From Pseudoxanthomonas beigongshangi (lineage in GTDB: Bacteria; Pseudomonadota; Gammaproteobacteria; Xanthomonadales; Xanthomonadaceae): 64,000 bases of DNA. A program made the position numbers and the translations under genes. Under the pieces are notes generated by a model, which worked only from the letters and a program-made list of their open reading frames with translations, was not told where the DNA came from and did not search any database. The DNA lies in contig NZ_JADHDV010000010.1 of the NCBI RefSeq assembly GCF_016820515.1, positions 94,851 to 158,850 of the forward strand. The letters are read 5' to 3'. Shown here in pieces: positions 35,501 through 46,303 of this stretch; within the stretch, counting starts at the first letter, position 1, and the number at the start of each line of letters is the position of its first letter.

Positions 35501-36039
35501 ATCGACAACATTCCACTCGAGGCCCGGGTGCCGGACGCCAGCGCGGCGCCACCCTGATCGTCGTGCTCATCCTGTTGCTGGTGATGACGTTGCTGGCGTT
35601 GGCGAGCATGCGCGGTACGCTGCTGGAGGAGCGCATGAGCGCCAACCAGCGCGATCGCAGCCTGTCTTTCCAGGCCGTCGAAGCCGCCCTGCGCGAAGGT
35701 GAGGCCATCGCCGCGCAGAAGCAGATATATGCGGCCGGATGCGCCAACGGACGCTGCGGCATCCCGGATCCCCAGGCAGCGCCGGTGTGGACCAGCGAGG
35801 ACGTCTGGGCCGCGGCGCCGGTAGCGCAGACACAACTGGGCGACCAGACCGCGCAGCCGAAGTACATCATCGAGCTGCTGGCCACCAACGTGCCTCCCAA
35901 GGGCACCTGCACCACCACCGGCGACGTGTCGCTGACCAGCGGCTGCACGGGCACCGAGTACCGCTACCGCATCACCGCGCGCAGCCAGGCCAACGATCGT
36001 GCCGAAGTGCTGCTGCAATCCACCTACGCCGTGCCGTGA
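35497..36039 (+). CDS. pilX: Minor pilin PilX
   Basis: This 180-residue protein has leader cleavage at Gly17-Ala18 (RQRGATLIVVLILLLVMTLL). As in other PilX and GspK-like tip proteins, mature position 5 is not Glu but Val22. Conserved downstream segments are TLLEERMSANQRDRSLSFQAVEAALREGE. Four cysteines may form disulfides. It lies between pilW (four-base overlap) and pilY1 (11-base gap). Confidence 0.9.
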   Translation: MNRQHSTRGPGAGRQRGATLIVVLILLLVMTLLALASMRGTLLEERMSANQRDRSLSFQAVEAALREGEAIAAQKQIYAAGCANGRCGIPDPQAAPVWTSEDVWAAAPVAQTQLGDQTAQPKYIIELLATNVPPKGTCTTTGDVSLTSGCTGTEYRYRITARSQANDRAEVLLQSTYAVP

Positions 36040-36050
36040 CGGACATTCCT

Positions 36051-39000
36051 ATGAACATCCCCAACAACAAACCGCGTGGAAACAGGAAGGGGAGCCATGG
36101 TGGCCGCCTGTTGCCGATGCTGCTGGCCTGCGCGGCCACGCTTGTTTCGCTGCCAGGCGGGGCGATCACGGTTCCGGACGTGCCTTTGCAGTCCGGCCGG
36201 CCGTACCCTCCGCCGAACATGATGTTCATCCTGGACGACTCCGGTTCGATGAATTTCATCGCCATGCCGCATGACGTGGCGGACCCCTGGGACCCGCAGC
36301 GCGACGATTACGGTGTGCGGATAGGGCTGCGCGACAACCTTGCCGACAAGTCCTATATCAACAACAGCATCTACTACAACCCTGCGGTGACGTACCACGC
36401 GTGGATGGGCGCCAATCGGTCCCGCTACACCGGCGGCACCACCTACGGTTCGGCCTACTGGAATCCCAGCGCGCTGACCGATGCCATCGACCTGGGGGAG
36501 CAGGTACAGACCTTCTTCGTGCCGAAGAATCCCGCTACGGCGACAACGGCCACCGGTCTCGGCGACTACTACCGTTTCCAGATCCTGACGGACGGGCGCA
36601 TCATCCGCAGCGCCGTGGGTAGTAGCAACGATGCGAACGGCGTGGCGGATTCGGGTTGCGGCAACAACCGGAATGGCGGCTACGACAGCACCAACCGCGT
36701 TTATTGGCGAGCCTGCATGGTTACGACCCCGACCACGGGGCGTGATGCGGCCGCCGAGAAGATCAATTATGCGACCTGGTATTCCTATCACCGCACCCGC
36801 ATGAAGGTCGCCAAGGCCGGTGCCAGCGAGGCATTCGCGCAGCTTGAAAGCAACATCCGCGTGGGCCTGGATACGCTCAACCGCAACATCAGCGGCCTGC
36901 CGTATTACATTCCCGTGGATTCCAGTGGCGGCCGGTTCGAAGGCGTCAACAAGACAACCTGGTTCACCTACCTGCAAACGGCGACGGGCGGTGGCAATAC
37001 GCCATTGCGGCGCGCATTGCACCGGGCCGGACAGTATTTTTCGGGCCTGGCCACGGGGGCGCCCGATCCGATGGGACCGGTGGTCGAAGGTTCCATGCTG
37101 AGCTGCCGCCAGAATTTCACCATCCTGACCACCGACGGTTACTGGAACAGCGATTCGGGCTTCGATGCCGTCGGTGATGCGGATGGCACGGCGGGCCCTA
37201 CCGTTACCGGTCCCAACGACAAGAGCTATACCTACGCGGTCGCCTCGCCCTACCGGGACAATTTCGCGACCTCGCCCGGCAGCCGGGGCAACACCCTGGC
37301 CGATATCGCCATGTACTACTGGAAGCGCGACCTGCGCGACCTGGAAAACGATGTCCCCGATTCGGACGACGATCCGGCGTTCTGGCAGCACATGGTCACC
37401 TTCGGCGTCTCCATCGGACAGAAGGGCACCCTGAATCCCACCCAGGCCACCCTGGATGCAATCACCAACGGCAGCACGCGCTGGCCGGACCCCATCAGCA
37501 ACAGCGGCGCACAGCGCATCGACGATCTCTGGCACGCGGCGGTCAACGGGCGTGGCGATTTCATCGTGGCCAACAATACCCAGAACTTCGTCCAGGGCCT
37601 GCAGGATGCCATCAACACCATGGCCAAGCGCCAGGGATCGGCATCCAACGTGACCGCCAACAGTACCTCGTTCGTCTCGGACACGCGCGTCTACCAGGCC
37701 AAGTACATGTCGGGCAGCTGGACCGGCGAGTTGTCCGCCTATGACGCCACCGCGGCGGGCGTGGCGCGAAACCCGGCCTGGGAGGCCTCGCGGCAGTTCC
37801 CGGTGTGGAGTTCCCGCAGCATCTTCACCTGGACCGGGACCCAGGGGGCGACCTTCCCGACCAGCGGTCAGGTCACCCTGCTCAACCAGAGTTCGCGCCT
37901 GGTCGCTCCGGTCAATGGCACGGACAATGCCAACTACATCAAGGGCGACGCGTCGCGCGAGCGCAAGAACACCAATGGCACCCTGCGCAACCGGGATGTG
38001 TTGCTGGGCGACATCGTCAACTCGTCGCCGATGTACGTGAAGGACAGCGAGACGATCTTCGTGGGCGCCAACGACGGCATGCTGCACGCATTCTCGGCCA
38101 TCAGCGTGGGTAGCGGCAACAACGCGATTCCGGGAGGACGGGAGCTGTTCGCCTACGTTCCGGCCGGGGTGAACTTCACCGACCTGGCTTCGCTGAGCAA
38201 CCCGAACTACCAGCACAAGTACTTCGTGGATGGCCCGATCGTGGTATCCACCCGCGCGCAGACCGGCGGCCGCAACTACCTGGTTGGCGCGCTCGGGCGC
38301 GGCGGCAAGGGCCTGTTCGGGCTGGACGTCACCGACCCCGCGCGCTTCCGCGCCACCGACGTGAAGTGGGAACTCACCAGCGGTACCCATATGGGCAACG
38401 TCCTGGGCGAGCCGCTCATCGTCACGCTGAATGACGCCAACCACACCAAGGCCATCGTGGTCGGCAACGGCATCAACAGCACCAGCGGCAATGCGGTCCT
38501 GTTCGTGATCAACATCGCTACCGGCGCCGTTATCCAGACCATCGATACCGGCGTGAGCGGCGACAACGGCATGGCCGCGCCGCGTGGCTGGGACGAAAAT
38601 GGCGACGGCACGGTCGACTACATTTATGCCGGCGACATGCGCGGCAATCTGTGGAAATTCGACTTCACCGGTGCGACCGCTTCGATCGCCTTCAGCGGCC
38701 AACCGATGTTCACCACCGCTTCCGGCCAGCCGATCACGACGGGTCTCGCGCTTGCTCGCGAGCCGCAGTCGGGACGGCGCTGGGTATTCGTCGGCACCGG
38801 CAGCTTCATCAGCGAAGACGACGTGGACAACACGACGACCCAGTCCGTGTACGCGCTCATCGACAGTTCGAGCGAGCCGATTGGGCGTGACGACCTGATC
38901 AGCCGGGACATCGTGGTGACCGGCACGATGAATGGCTCCGTGGTGCGCGGCTTCGAAACCCATGGTGGCCTGGTGGACACCGCGAAGGGCTGGTACCTCA

Positions 39001-39407
39001 ACCTGGGCACGCCCACCGCGGGCGAGCGCGTGGTGAGTCGACCCGCGATCCTGGGCAAGGTGCTGATCTTCAGCAGCATCATCCCGCCACAGGATGACAA
39101 CCCCTGCGCCGCCGGCGGTTCCGGCTTCCTGAACGCGATCGATGCGTTCACCGGTACCAGCACCAGCAAGACGTTCTTCGATGCCAACAATGACGGTACC
39201 GTCAACAGCTCCGATCAGATCGCGAATGGCAATACACGCTTGCCGGTGGGATCGTTCGATCCGGGCGTCGGCATGCCGACACTGCCGACGGTGATCGACA
39301 AGTTGATGGTGGTGGGCGGCTCGAAGGGCACGCTGAACGATACCGCGATCGATCCCGACATGGGCGCACCCAGACGGGTCTCGTGGCGCGAGATTGTCCG
39401 TGACTAG
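36051..39407 (+). CDS. pilY1: Type IV pilus tip adhesin/assembly factor PilY1
   Basis: This 1118-residue secreted protein has an N-terminal signal region (GRLLPMLLACAATLVSLPGGA). A von Willebrand A-like N-terminal half has the MIDAS start DDSGS at 62-66. A C-terminal beta-propeller (about 640-1100) follows. Calcium loops are visible at DENGDGTVD (from Asp848), in the position of the known PilY1 calcium site, and at DANNDGTVNSSD (from Asp1044), a dockerin-like EF-hand loop. PilY1 sits at the pilus tip with the minor pilins and takes part in adhesion and surface sensing. The start ATG 36051 is chosen for its spacing to pilX and for the signal peptide. Confidence 0.92.
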   Translation: MNIPNNKPRGNRKGSHGGRLLPMLLACAATLVSLPGGAITVPDVPLQSGRPYPPPNMMFILDDSGSMNFIAMPHDVADPWDPQRDDYGVRIGLRDNLADKSYINNSIYYNPAVTYHAWMGANRSRYTGGTTYGSAYWNPSALTDAIDLGEQVQTFFVPKNPATATTATGLGDYYRFQILTDGRIIRSAVGSSNDANGVADSGCGNNRNGGYDSTNRVYWRACMVTTPTTGRDAAAEKINYATWYSYHRTRMKVAKAGASEAFAQLESNIRVGLDTLNRNISGLPYYIPVDSSGGRFEGVNKTTWFTYLQTATGGGNTPLRRALHRAGQYFSGLATGAPDPMGPVVEGSMLSCRQNFTILTTDGYWNSDSGFDAVGDADGTAGPTVTGPNDKSYTYAVASPYRDNFATSPGSRGNTLADIAMYYWKRDLRDLENDVPDSDDDPAFWQHMVTFGVSIGQKGTLNPTQATLDAITNGSTRWPDPISNSGAQRIDDLWHAAVNGRGDFIVANNTQNFVQGLQDAINTMAKRQGSASNVTANSTSFVSDTRVYQAKYMSGSWTGELSAYDATAAGVARNPAWEASRQFPVWSSRSIFTWTGTQGATFPTSGQVTLLNQSSRLVAPVNGTDNANYIKGDASRERKNTNGTLRNRDVLLGDIVNSSPMYVKDSETIFVGANDGMLHAFSAISVGSGNNAIPGGRELFAYVPAGVNFTDLASLSNPNYQHKYFVDGPIVVSTRAQTGGRNYLVGALGRGGKGLFGLDVTDPARFRATDVKWELTSGTHMGNVLGEPLIVTLNDANHTKAIVVGNGINSTSGNAVLFVINIATGAVIQTIDTGVSGDNGMAAPRGWDENGDGTVDYIYAGDMRGNLWKFDFTGATASIAFSGQPMFTTASGQPITTGLALAREPQSGRRWVFVGTGSFISEDDVDNTTTQSVYALIDSSSEPIGRDDLISRDIVVTGTMNGSVVRGFETHGGLVDTAKGWYLNLGTPTAGERVVSRPAILGKVLIFSSIIPPQDDNPCAAGGSGFLNAIDAFTGTSTSKTFFDANNDGTVNSSDQIANGNTRLPVGSFDPGVGMPTLPTVIDKLMVVGGSKGTLNDTAIDPDMGAPRRVSWREIVRD

Positions 39408-39433
39408 CCAAGTTCGAACCTGAGGAAACCGGA

Positions 39434-39829
39434 ATGAAGCAACGAGGATTCTCCCTGCTCGAACTGCTGATCGTGCTGGCTATCACCGCCATCCTGGCGA
39501 CGATTGCCTACGCCAGTTATCGGGATCAAGTCATCAAGTCACGGCGAGCGGCAGGCGCCGCCTGCCTGCAGGAACGGGCCCAGTACCTGGAGCGTTACTA
39601 CACCACCAACATGAGTTATGTGGATGGTGAAGACGCCTTGGGGCAATGCGATGCGGAAGTGCAGCCGTTCTACACGATTAGCGAGGTAGCCGCGTTCGAC
39701 GCCACGAGCTATGCCATCCAAGCGCAGCCCACGGAAGATCAGCCGGATACCAAATGCGGCACGCTCACACTGAACTCCAGAGGAGAGAAGGGCGAGAGTG
39801 GAACCGGGACGGTGGCGGATTGCTGGTGA
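39434..39829 (+). CDS. pilE: PilE-type minor pilin
   Basis: This 131-residue prepilin has a five-residue leader MKQRG, then FSLLELLIVLAITAILATIAY with Glu at mature +5. The C-terminal domain has a Cys pair (GQCDAEVQPFY, TKCGTLTLNSRGEKGESGTG...DCW) typical of PilE/ComP-like minor pilins. It is the last gene of the operon, 26 bases after pilY1, with GAGGAAA as ribosome site. It is too small and too far from pilBCD to be taken as the major pilin. Confidence 0.9.
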   Translation: MKQRGFSLLELLIVLAITAILATIAYASYRDQVIKSRRAAGAACLQERAQYLERYYTTNMSYVDGEDALGQCDAEVQPFYTISEVAAFDATSYAIQAQPTEDQPDTKCGTLTLNSRGEKGESGTGTVADCW

Positions 39830-39837
39830 CACGCGCC

Positions 39838-39854
39838 GCGGGCCGCTGGCCCGC
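39838..39854 (+). terminator. Possible hairpin at the end of the minor pilin operon
   Basis: A 7-bp stem, GCGGGCC/GGCCCGC, with a 3-base loop lies eight bases after the pilE stop. No T-tract follows, so it may be only a processing or pause site. The remaining gap to 39984 holds no gene. Confidence 0.35.
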
Positions 39855-39984
39855 CGTCGCGTCAAGGAGATGAAGCACGGGCACGGCGTGGTCGCCGCGC
39901 TTTGCCGACAGGAGTTGACATGCGACCATCCATCCGTGCGCGGCGGGATACGATTTCCCGGAGCGCCCGACCTCGGTACGAGCC

Positions 39985-40236
39985 ATGCTTGAACTGCGCC
40001 CTTTTTGCGAATGCTGCGGAAAAGCGCTGCCGCCGGAATCGCCGGAAGCGGTCATCTGCACCTTCGAATGCACATTCTGCATGGAGTGCGCCCGCGAGGT
40101 GTTGAACGGGATATGCCCCAATTGCGGCGGCAACTTCAGCGCGCGTCCCATACGCCCGGCGCATCTGCTGGACAGGTATCCGCCGTCGGAAATACGCGTT
40201 GTCAAGGCAGGTGGTTGCCGGTCACGGCCGGAATAG
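39985..40236 (+). CDS. DUF1272-family cysteine-rich protein
   Basis: This 83-residue protein matches DUF1272: MLELRPFCECCGKALPP, ICTFECTFCMECAREVLNG and CPNCGGNFSARPIRP. Eight cysteines in CxxC-type pairs probably bind two zinc ions, as in RING-like or zinc-ribbon folds. The function is unknown. It lacks a good ribosome site, and it is tandem to but separate from the pilin operon. Confidence 0.85.
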   Translation: MLELRPFCECCGKALPPESPEAVICTFECTFCMECAREVLNGICPNCGGNFSARPIRPAHLLDRYPPSEIRVVKAGGCRSRPE

Positions 40237-40283
40237 GGCGGCGACTCCGCGGATGCGCCGCATTGCGGCATATGCCGGCCCAA

Positions 40284-40313
40284 CAAAAAGCCCCGCATCG
40301 CTGCGAGGCTTTC
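40284..40313 (-). terminator. Terminator of tRNA-Asn
   Basis: On the minus strand the stem AGCCTCGCA pairs with TGCGGGGCT (one G-T pair) and runs into TTTTTG directly downstream of the tRNA. Confidence 0.8.
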
Positions 40314-40318
40314 GAATC

Positions 40319-40395
40319 TGGCGCCCGAAGTTGGACTCGAACCAACGACCCCCTGATTAACAGTCAAGTGCTCTAACCGGCTGAGCTATTCGGGC
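40319..40395 (-). tRNA. tRNA-Asn (GTT)
   Basis: A complete cloverleaf of 77 bases on the minus strand has a 7-bp acceptor stem GCCCGAA/TTCGGGC, D-arm AGCTCAGCCGGTTAGAGC and T-loop TTCGAGT. The anticodon loop CTGTTAA gives anticodon GTT (complement of 40359-40361). CCA is encoded at the 3' end. Confidence 0.96.
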
Positions 40396-40405
40396 GGGGT
40401 CCGCT

Positions 40406-40435
40406 ATTGTAATCAGGCCCGCGGGAGCGGGGCAA
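40406..40435 (-). promoter_or_regulatory. Promoter of tRNA-Asn
   Basis: On the minus strand TTGCCC (40435-40430), an 18-base spacer and TACAAT (40411-40406) lie just upstream of the tRNA. A GC-rich discriminator follows the -10 box, as usual for stable RNA promoters. Confidence 0.55.
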
Positions 40436-40455
40436 GTCTCCGGGGCCTGGCGGGC

Positions 40456-41025
40456 TCAGGGCGGGCAGGTCTCGCCACCGCCGTTGCGGCGGCTGCGCGC
40501 GCGGCCCGCGTTGTTGACGATGACTTCCGTCATCAGGCGTTCCTGCAGGCAGATCCGGACGGTCAGGTTGCTGCCCGTGCTCATGCCGTTCGGCAGGTAG
40601 CGCAGCTGCGGCCGCCCGGAAGAGGAGCGGATCCTGAAAGCGTCCGGAAGCGACACAGCCTCGTGACGCAGCAGGTCTTCCGGCAGGTTGGGCTGGCGGT
40701 CGCCATCCGGGTCGAAGAACATCAGCCAGCCGTGGCTCCAGTCGCCGTCCTGGCGGCAGCCACTGTCGGGACCATTCGAAGGACAGACGGCGGTGATCCT
40801 GCGGTGACTGATGGCGGTCAGGCGGGCGCTGGCGAAGTGCGACAGCAGCAGGTTGCGCGTGGCGTCGGCGCGCCATTGCTGGGTCATCTGCAGGTACGAG
40901 GGCAGGCCCAGGCCAAGGAGCAGGCAGGCGATGGCCATGGTGGCCGCCAGTTCCAGCAGGGTCACCCCTCGCTGCGAACGGCCCGTGTCGGTTGGGAAGG
41001 TGATATCGGCGCGCGTCCGGCGCAT
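40456..41025 (-). CDS. GspH/FimT-type pseudopilin outside the operon
   Basis: This 189-residue prepilin has a 20-residue leader ending SQRG, then VTLLELAATMAIACLLLGLGLP with Glu at mature +5. The GspH domain includes HFASARLTAISHRRITAVCPS, DGDWSHGWLMFFDPDGDR and a C-terminal Cys. It is a distant paralogue of the FimT-type gene at 33458, on the opposite strand. AGGAG sits before ATG 41025; an ATG at 41040 is in frame but poorly placed. Its role may lie in type IV pili, DNA uptake or type II secretion. Confidence 0.88.
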   Translation of the reverse strand: MRRTRADITFPTDTGRSQRGVTLLELAATMAIACLLLGLGLPSYLQMTQQWRADATRNLLLSHFASARLTAISHRRITAVCPSNGPDSGCRQDGDWSHGWLMFFDPDGDRQPNLPEDLLRHEAVSLPDAFRIRSSSGRPQLRYLPNGMSTGSNLTVRICLQERLMTEVIVNNAGRARSRRNGGGETCPP

Positions 41026-41177
41026 GGGGTCTCCTGACATCCGTGCAAGGGTTGTTCAGGTTTGTCCAGGCGCGGATCGCGTGCCATCGGACGGCGCCGT
41101 GAGGCCGGGTAGGAAATCTACCCGGCGTCGGTCATCGTCGGATGGCTATACTCAGCGATCGCTTTCGGGACGCCCCC

Positions 41178-43193
<2,016 letters not shown>

Positions 43194-43299
43194 GCGGGGT
43201 TTTGTGCCCGCGAGCCGCGCACTGCCGCCGGCCTGCCCCCGTCGCCACCGGGCCGCGCCGAAGCGGGGCGGGCGTTTCGCGCGCCCCGTGAAGACATGG

Positions 43300-43329
43300 T
43301 TGTCGGCGCACCGGTTTCCGGGCTAGAAT
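43300..43329 (+). promoter_or_regulatory. Promoter of tRNA-Val
   Basis: TTGTCG (43300-43305), an 18-base spacer and TAGAAT (43324-43329) lie 24 bases upstream of the tRNA, followed by a GC-rich discriminator. The pattern is the same as for tRNA-Asn. Confidence 0.55.
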
Positions 43330-43353
43330 TCGCGCCCCTGCAAAGGGCAGACC

Positions 43354-43428
43354 GGGCGGTTAGCTCAGCGGTAGAGCACTACCTTGACATGGTAGGGGTC
43401 ACAGGTTCGAACCCTGTACCGCCCACCA
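43354..43428 (+). tRNA. tRNA-Val (GAC)
   Basis: A 75-base cloverleaf has acceptor stem GGGCGGT/ACCGCCC, D-arm TAGCTCAGCGGTAGAGCA, anticodon loop TTGACAT (GAC) and T-loop TTCGAAC, with encoded CCA. It is followed by 140 bases with no gene, up to a terminator at 43571. Confidence 0.97.
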
Positions 43429-43570
43429 CGCTTCCAGAGCGTGGGTTCGAAGTCCTCCTTTGTACGCCATTCCGATATCACGAGGTGGCCCGCGGAAACG
43501 CTGGCCGAGCGTGCGACATGAGCACTACCACCGCCTGAATCCGGTACTGCCCGAGGCACTGCATCCCGTA

Positions 43571-43592
43571 GGCGCCCTCGTGGCGCTTTTTT
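43571..43592 (+). terminator. Intrinsic terminator between tRNA-Val and thrS
   Basis: A GCGCC/GGCGC stem with a 5-base loop is followed by six T residues. It ends the tRNA-Val transcript. If the thrS promoter lies upstream of it, it would act as an attenuator. Confidence 0.75.
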
Positions 43593-43610
43593 GTTGGCCG
43601 CGAAGCGGCC

Positions 43611-43697
43611 ACGGGATTCGGGAATCGAGATTGGGGATTCGCTGTATCAGTTCCCGCTCGCTTCTGCGAATCCCGATTCCCCATTCCCGAATCCCGG
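43611..43697. repeat. Long imperfect inverted repeat abutting thrS
   Basis: Arms 43611-43641 and 43667-43697 are inverted copies of about 31 bases built from GGGATTCGGGAATC-type units, with roughly five mismatches and a 25-base spacer. Units of this kind are scattered through xanthomonad genomes. The right arm ends seven bases before the thrS ATG and occupies its ribosome-binding region. Confidence 0.8.
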
Positions 43698-43704
43698 CCT
43701 TCCA

Positions 43705-45603
43705 ATGATCACGATCACGCTTCCCGACGGCAGCAGCCGCCAGTTCGAACAACCCGTTTCCGTCATGCAGGTGGCCCAGTCCATCGGCGCGGGCCTGGCC
43801 AAGGCCACCCTGGCCGGCGCGGTCGACGGCCGCCTGGTCGATGCCAGCGACGTCATCGATCACGATGCCAGCCTGCGCATCATCACGCCCAAGGACGAGG
43901 AGGGCCTGGAAATCATCCGCCACTCCTGCGCGCACCTGGTCGGCCACGCGGTCAAGCAGCTGTATCCGGAAGTGAAGATGGTCATCGGCCCGGTCATCGC
44001 CGAGGGTTTCTACTACGACATCTACAGCGAGCGCCCGTTCACGCCGGAGGACATGGCCGCGATCGAGCAGCGCATGCAGGAGCTGATCGCGCAGGACTAC
44101 GACGTCATCAAGAAGATGACGCCGCGCGAGGACGTCATCCAGGTCTTCAAGTCCCGCGGCGAGGACTACAAGCTGCGCCTGATCGACGACATGCCGGAAG
44201 AGAAGGCGATGGGCCTGTACTACCATCAGGAGTACGTGGACATGTGCCGCGGCCCGCACGTGCCCAACACGCGCTTCCTGAAGGCGTTCAAGCTCACCCG
44301 CATCTCCGGCGCCTACTGGCGCGGCGACGCCAAGAACGAGCAGCTGCAGCGCATCTACGGCACGGCCTGGGCCGACAAGAAGCAGCTCGACGCCTACATC
44401 ACCCGGATGGAGGAAGCCGAGAAGCGCGATCACCGCCGCATCGGCAAGCAGCAGAACCTGTTCCACCTGCAGGAAGAGGCGCCCGGCCTGGTGTTCTGGC
44501 ACCCGAAGGGCTGGGCCATCTGGCAGGTGGTCGAGCAGTACATGCGCAAGGTCTACCGCGACAGCGGCTACGGCGAAGTGCGCTGCCCGCAGATCCTGGA
44601 CGTGTCGCTGTGGCAGAAGTCCGGCCACTGGGACAACTACCAGGAAAACATGTTCTTCACCGAGTCGGAGAAGCGCACGTACGCGGTCAAGCCGATGAAC
44701 TGCCCGGGCCATGTCCAGGTGTTCAACCAGGGCCTGCACAGCTACCGCGACCTGCCGATCCGCTATGGCGAGTTCGGCTCCTGCCACCGCAACGAGCCAT
44801 CTGGCGCCCTGCACGGCATCCTGCGCGTGCGCGGCTTCACCCAGGACGATGGCCACGTCTTCTGCACGGAAGAGCAGATCGAGTCCGAAGTGACCGCCTT
44901 CCACCAGCAGGCGCTGGCGGTCTACCGGCATTTCGGCTTCGACGAGATCCAGATCAAGATCGCCCTGCGGCCGGAGAAGCGCCTGGGCGACGACGCCACC
45001 TGGGACAAGGCCGAGGACGCCTTGCGGGCGGCCCTGCGCAATTGCGGGGTGGAGTGGAAGGAACTGCCCGGCGAGGGCGCCTTCTATGGCCCCAAGATCG
45101 AGTACCACCTGAAGGACGCCATCGGACGGACCTGGCAGCTGGGCACGATGCAGGTGGATTTCATGATGCCGGGCCGGCTGGGCGCCGAGTACGTGGACGA
45201 GAACAGCCAGCGCCGCCATCCGGTCATGCTGCACCGCGCCATCGTGGGGTCCATGGAGCGCTTCATCGGCATCCTGATCGAGCACCATGCCGGGGCCTTC
45301 CCGGCCTGGCTGGCCCCCCAGCAGGCCGTCGTAATGAACATTACCGACGCCCAGGCCGATTATGTGGACGAGGTCCGGAAAACCCTTGCAAATCAAGGCT
45401 TCCGGGTGACGGCCGATTTGCGGAACGAAAAAATCGGCTTTAAGATCCGCGAGCACACGCTGCAGCGGGTACCGTACCTGCTCGTGGTCGGCGACCGCGA
45501 GAAGGAAAATGGCGCCGTTGCCGTTCGCACGCGTTCAGGTGAGGATTTGGGCACAATGTCCGTGGCCGACTTCGCCGAGCGCCTGCGCAGCGAGGGCGCG
45601 TAA
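43705..45603 (+). CDS. thrS: Threonine-tRNA ligase
   Basis: This 632-residue class II synthetase has a TGS domain ([20 protein letters not shown]), an editing domain with [10 protein letters not shown] and a second metal site around [13 protein letters not shown]. The catalytic core has [12 protein letters not shown] and [33 protein letters not shown], and an anticodon-binding domain follows from about 530. ATG 43705 begins the universal N-terminus MITI. No purine-rich ribosome site precedes it, because a repeat arm occupies that position. It leads the thrS-infC group. Confidence 0.97.
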   Translation: MITITLPDGSSRQFEQPVSVMQVAQSIGAGLAKATLAGAVDGRLVDASDVIDHDASLRIITPKDEEGLEIIRHSCAHLVGHAVKQLYPEVKMVIGPVIAEGFYYDIYSERPFTPEDMAAIEQRMQELIAQDYDVIKKMTPREDVIQVFKSRGEDYKLRLIDDMPEEKAMGLYYHQEYVDMCRGPHVPNTRFLKAFKLTRISGAYWRGDAKNEQLQRIYGTAWADKKQLDAYITRMEEAEKRDHRRIGKQQNLFHLQEEAPGLVFWHPKGWAIWQVVEQYMRKVYRDSGYGEVRCPQILDVSLWQKSGHWDNYQENMFFTESEKRTYAVKPMNCPGHVQVFNQGLHSYRDLPIRYGEFGSCHRNEPSGALHGILRVRGFTQDDGHVFCTEEQIESEVTAFHQQALAVYRHFGFDEIQIKIALRPEKRLGDDATWDKAEDALRAALRNCGVEWKELPGEGAFYGPKIEYHLKDAIGRTWQLGTMQVDFMMPGRLGAEYVDENSQRRHPVMLHRAIVGSMERFIGILIEHHAGAFPAWLAPQQAVVMNITDAQADYVDEVRKTLANQGFRVTADLRNEKIGFKIREHTLQRVPYLLVVGDREKENGAVAVRTRSGEDLGTMSVADFAERLRSEGA

Positions 45604-45608
45604 AGGGT

Positions 45609-45628
45609 CCGGCCCCGGTTGGGGCCGG
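45609..45628 (+). promoter_or_regulatory. Stem-loop between thrS and infC
   Basis: CCGGCCCC and GGGGCCGG pair around GGTT (45609-45628). The loop ends about 13 bases before the infC ribosome site, where it could modulate IF3 translation or mark mRNA processing. No T-tract follows. Confidence 0.5.
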
Positions 45629-45653
45629 CATGATTCTCTCTGGAGACCGCAAC

Positions 45654-46178
45654 ATCAGCACCCCTGACAACAAGCAAAACCGCAAGAACCACGAAATCCG
45701 CGTGCCGCGCGTGCGCGTGATCGGTTCCGATGGCGAAATGATCGGCGTGCTCACGCGCGACGAGGCATTGTCGATGGCCGAGGACGAAGGCCTGGATCTG
45801 GTCGAGATCCAGCCCAACGCCGAACCGCCGGTCTGCAAGATCATGGACTTCGGCAAGTTCAAGTTCGAGCAGCAGAAGAAGGCGAACGAGGCCAAGAAGA
45901 AGCAGAAGCAGGTCGAGATCAAGGAACTCAAGTTCCGGCCGGTCACCGACGAAGGCGACTACCAGATCAAGATGCGCAACATCCGCCGCTTCCTGGAAGA
46001 AGGCGACAAGGTCAAGGTCAACATCCGCTTCCGTGGCCGTGAGATGAGCCATCAGGAACTGGGTCGCGAAATGGCCGCACGCATCGAGGCCGAACTGGGC
46101 GACGAGATCGTCATCGAATCGCGTCCGCGCCTGGAAGGCCGGCAGATGGTGATGATGATCGCTCCCAAGAAGAAGTGA
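45654..46178 (+). CDS. infC: Translation initiation factor IF-3, probable ATC start
   Basis: This 174-residue factor binds the 30S subunit and checks start codon pairing. The N-domain ([20 protein letters not shown]), lysine-rich linker helix ([21 protein letters not shown]) and C-domain ([33 protein letters not shown]) are complete. The best ribosome site, TGGAG, lies eight bases before ATC 45654, which begins [11 protein letters not shown], the family N-terminus. The ATG at 45630 adds eight unlikely residues and lies upstream of that TGGAG site. Rare AUU-class starts on infC are known to allow IF3 to repress its own synthesis. Confidence 0.9.
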   Translation: MSTPDNKQNRKNHEIRVPRVRVIGSDGEMIGVLTRDEALSMAEDEGLDLVEIQPNAEPPVCKIMDFGKFKFEQQKKANEAKKKQKQVEIKELKFRPVTDEGDYQIKMRNIRRFLEEGDKVKVNIRFRGREMSHQELGREMAARIEAELGDEIVIESRPRLEGRQMVMMIAPKKK

Positions 46179-46243
46179 CCTTCCGCGCCATGGGCGCGAA
46201 GGCCATGTCGTTGTTTCCTTCTCCCCTCCGGGAAGAAGGGGAA

Positions 46244-46274
46244 AAGAGCGCCGCGAGGCGCTCTTCTCGTTTTC
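46244..46274 (+). terminator. Intrinsic terminator after infC
   Basis: A perfect 9-bp stem, AAGAGCGCC/GGCGCTCTT, with a GCGA loop is followed by CTCGTTTTCG. It separates infC from the opposite-strand signal peptidase gene; the stem could also serve the latter. Confidence 0.7.
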
Positions 46275-46303
46275 GTGACGGGAGTGCGGCGGAGGCGCGT
46301 TGC

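Noticed and set aside
36024..38963. A 979-codon open frame antisense to pilY1
   Set aside because: Same cause: codon bias leaves the opposite strand open. No start signal or recognisable domain.
43429..43500. A possible degenerate second tRNA after tRNA-Val (GGTTCGAAGTCC-like T-arm and a later CCA)
   Set aside because: The T-stem does not pair and no acceptor, D or anticodon arm can be drawn, so it is probably coincidence.
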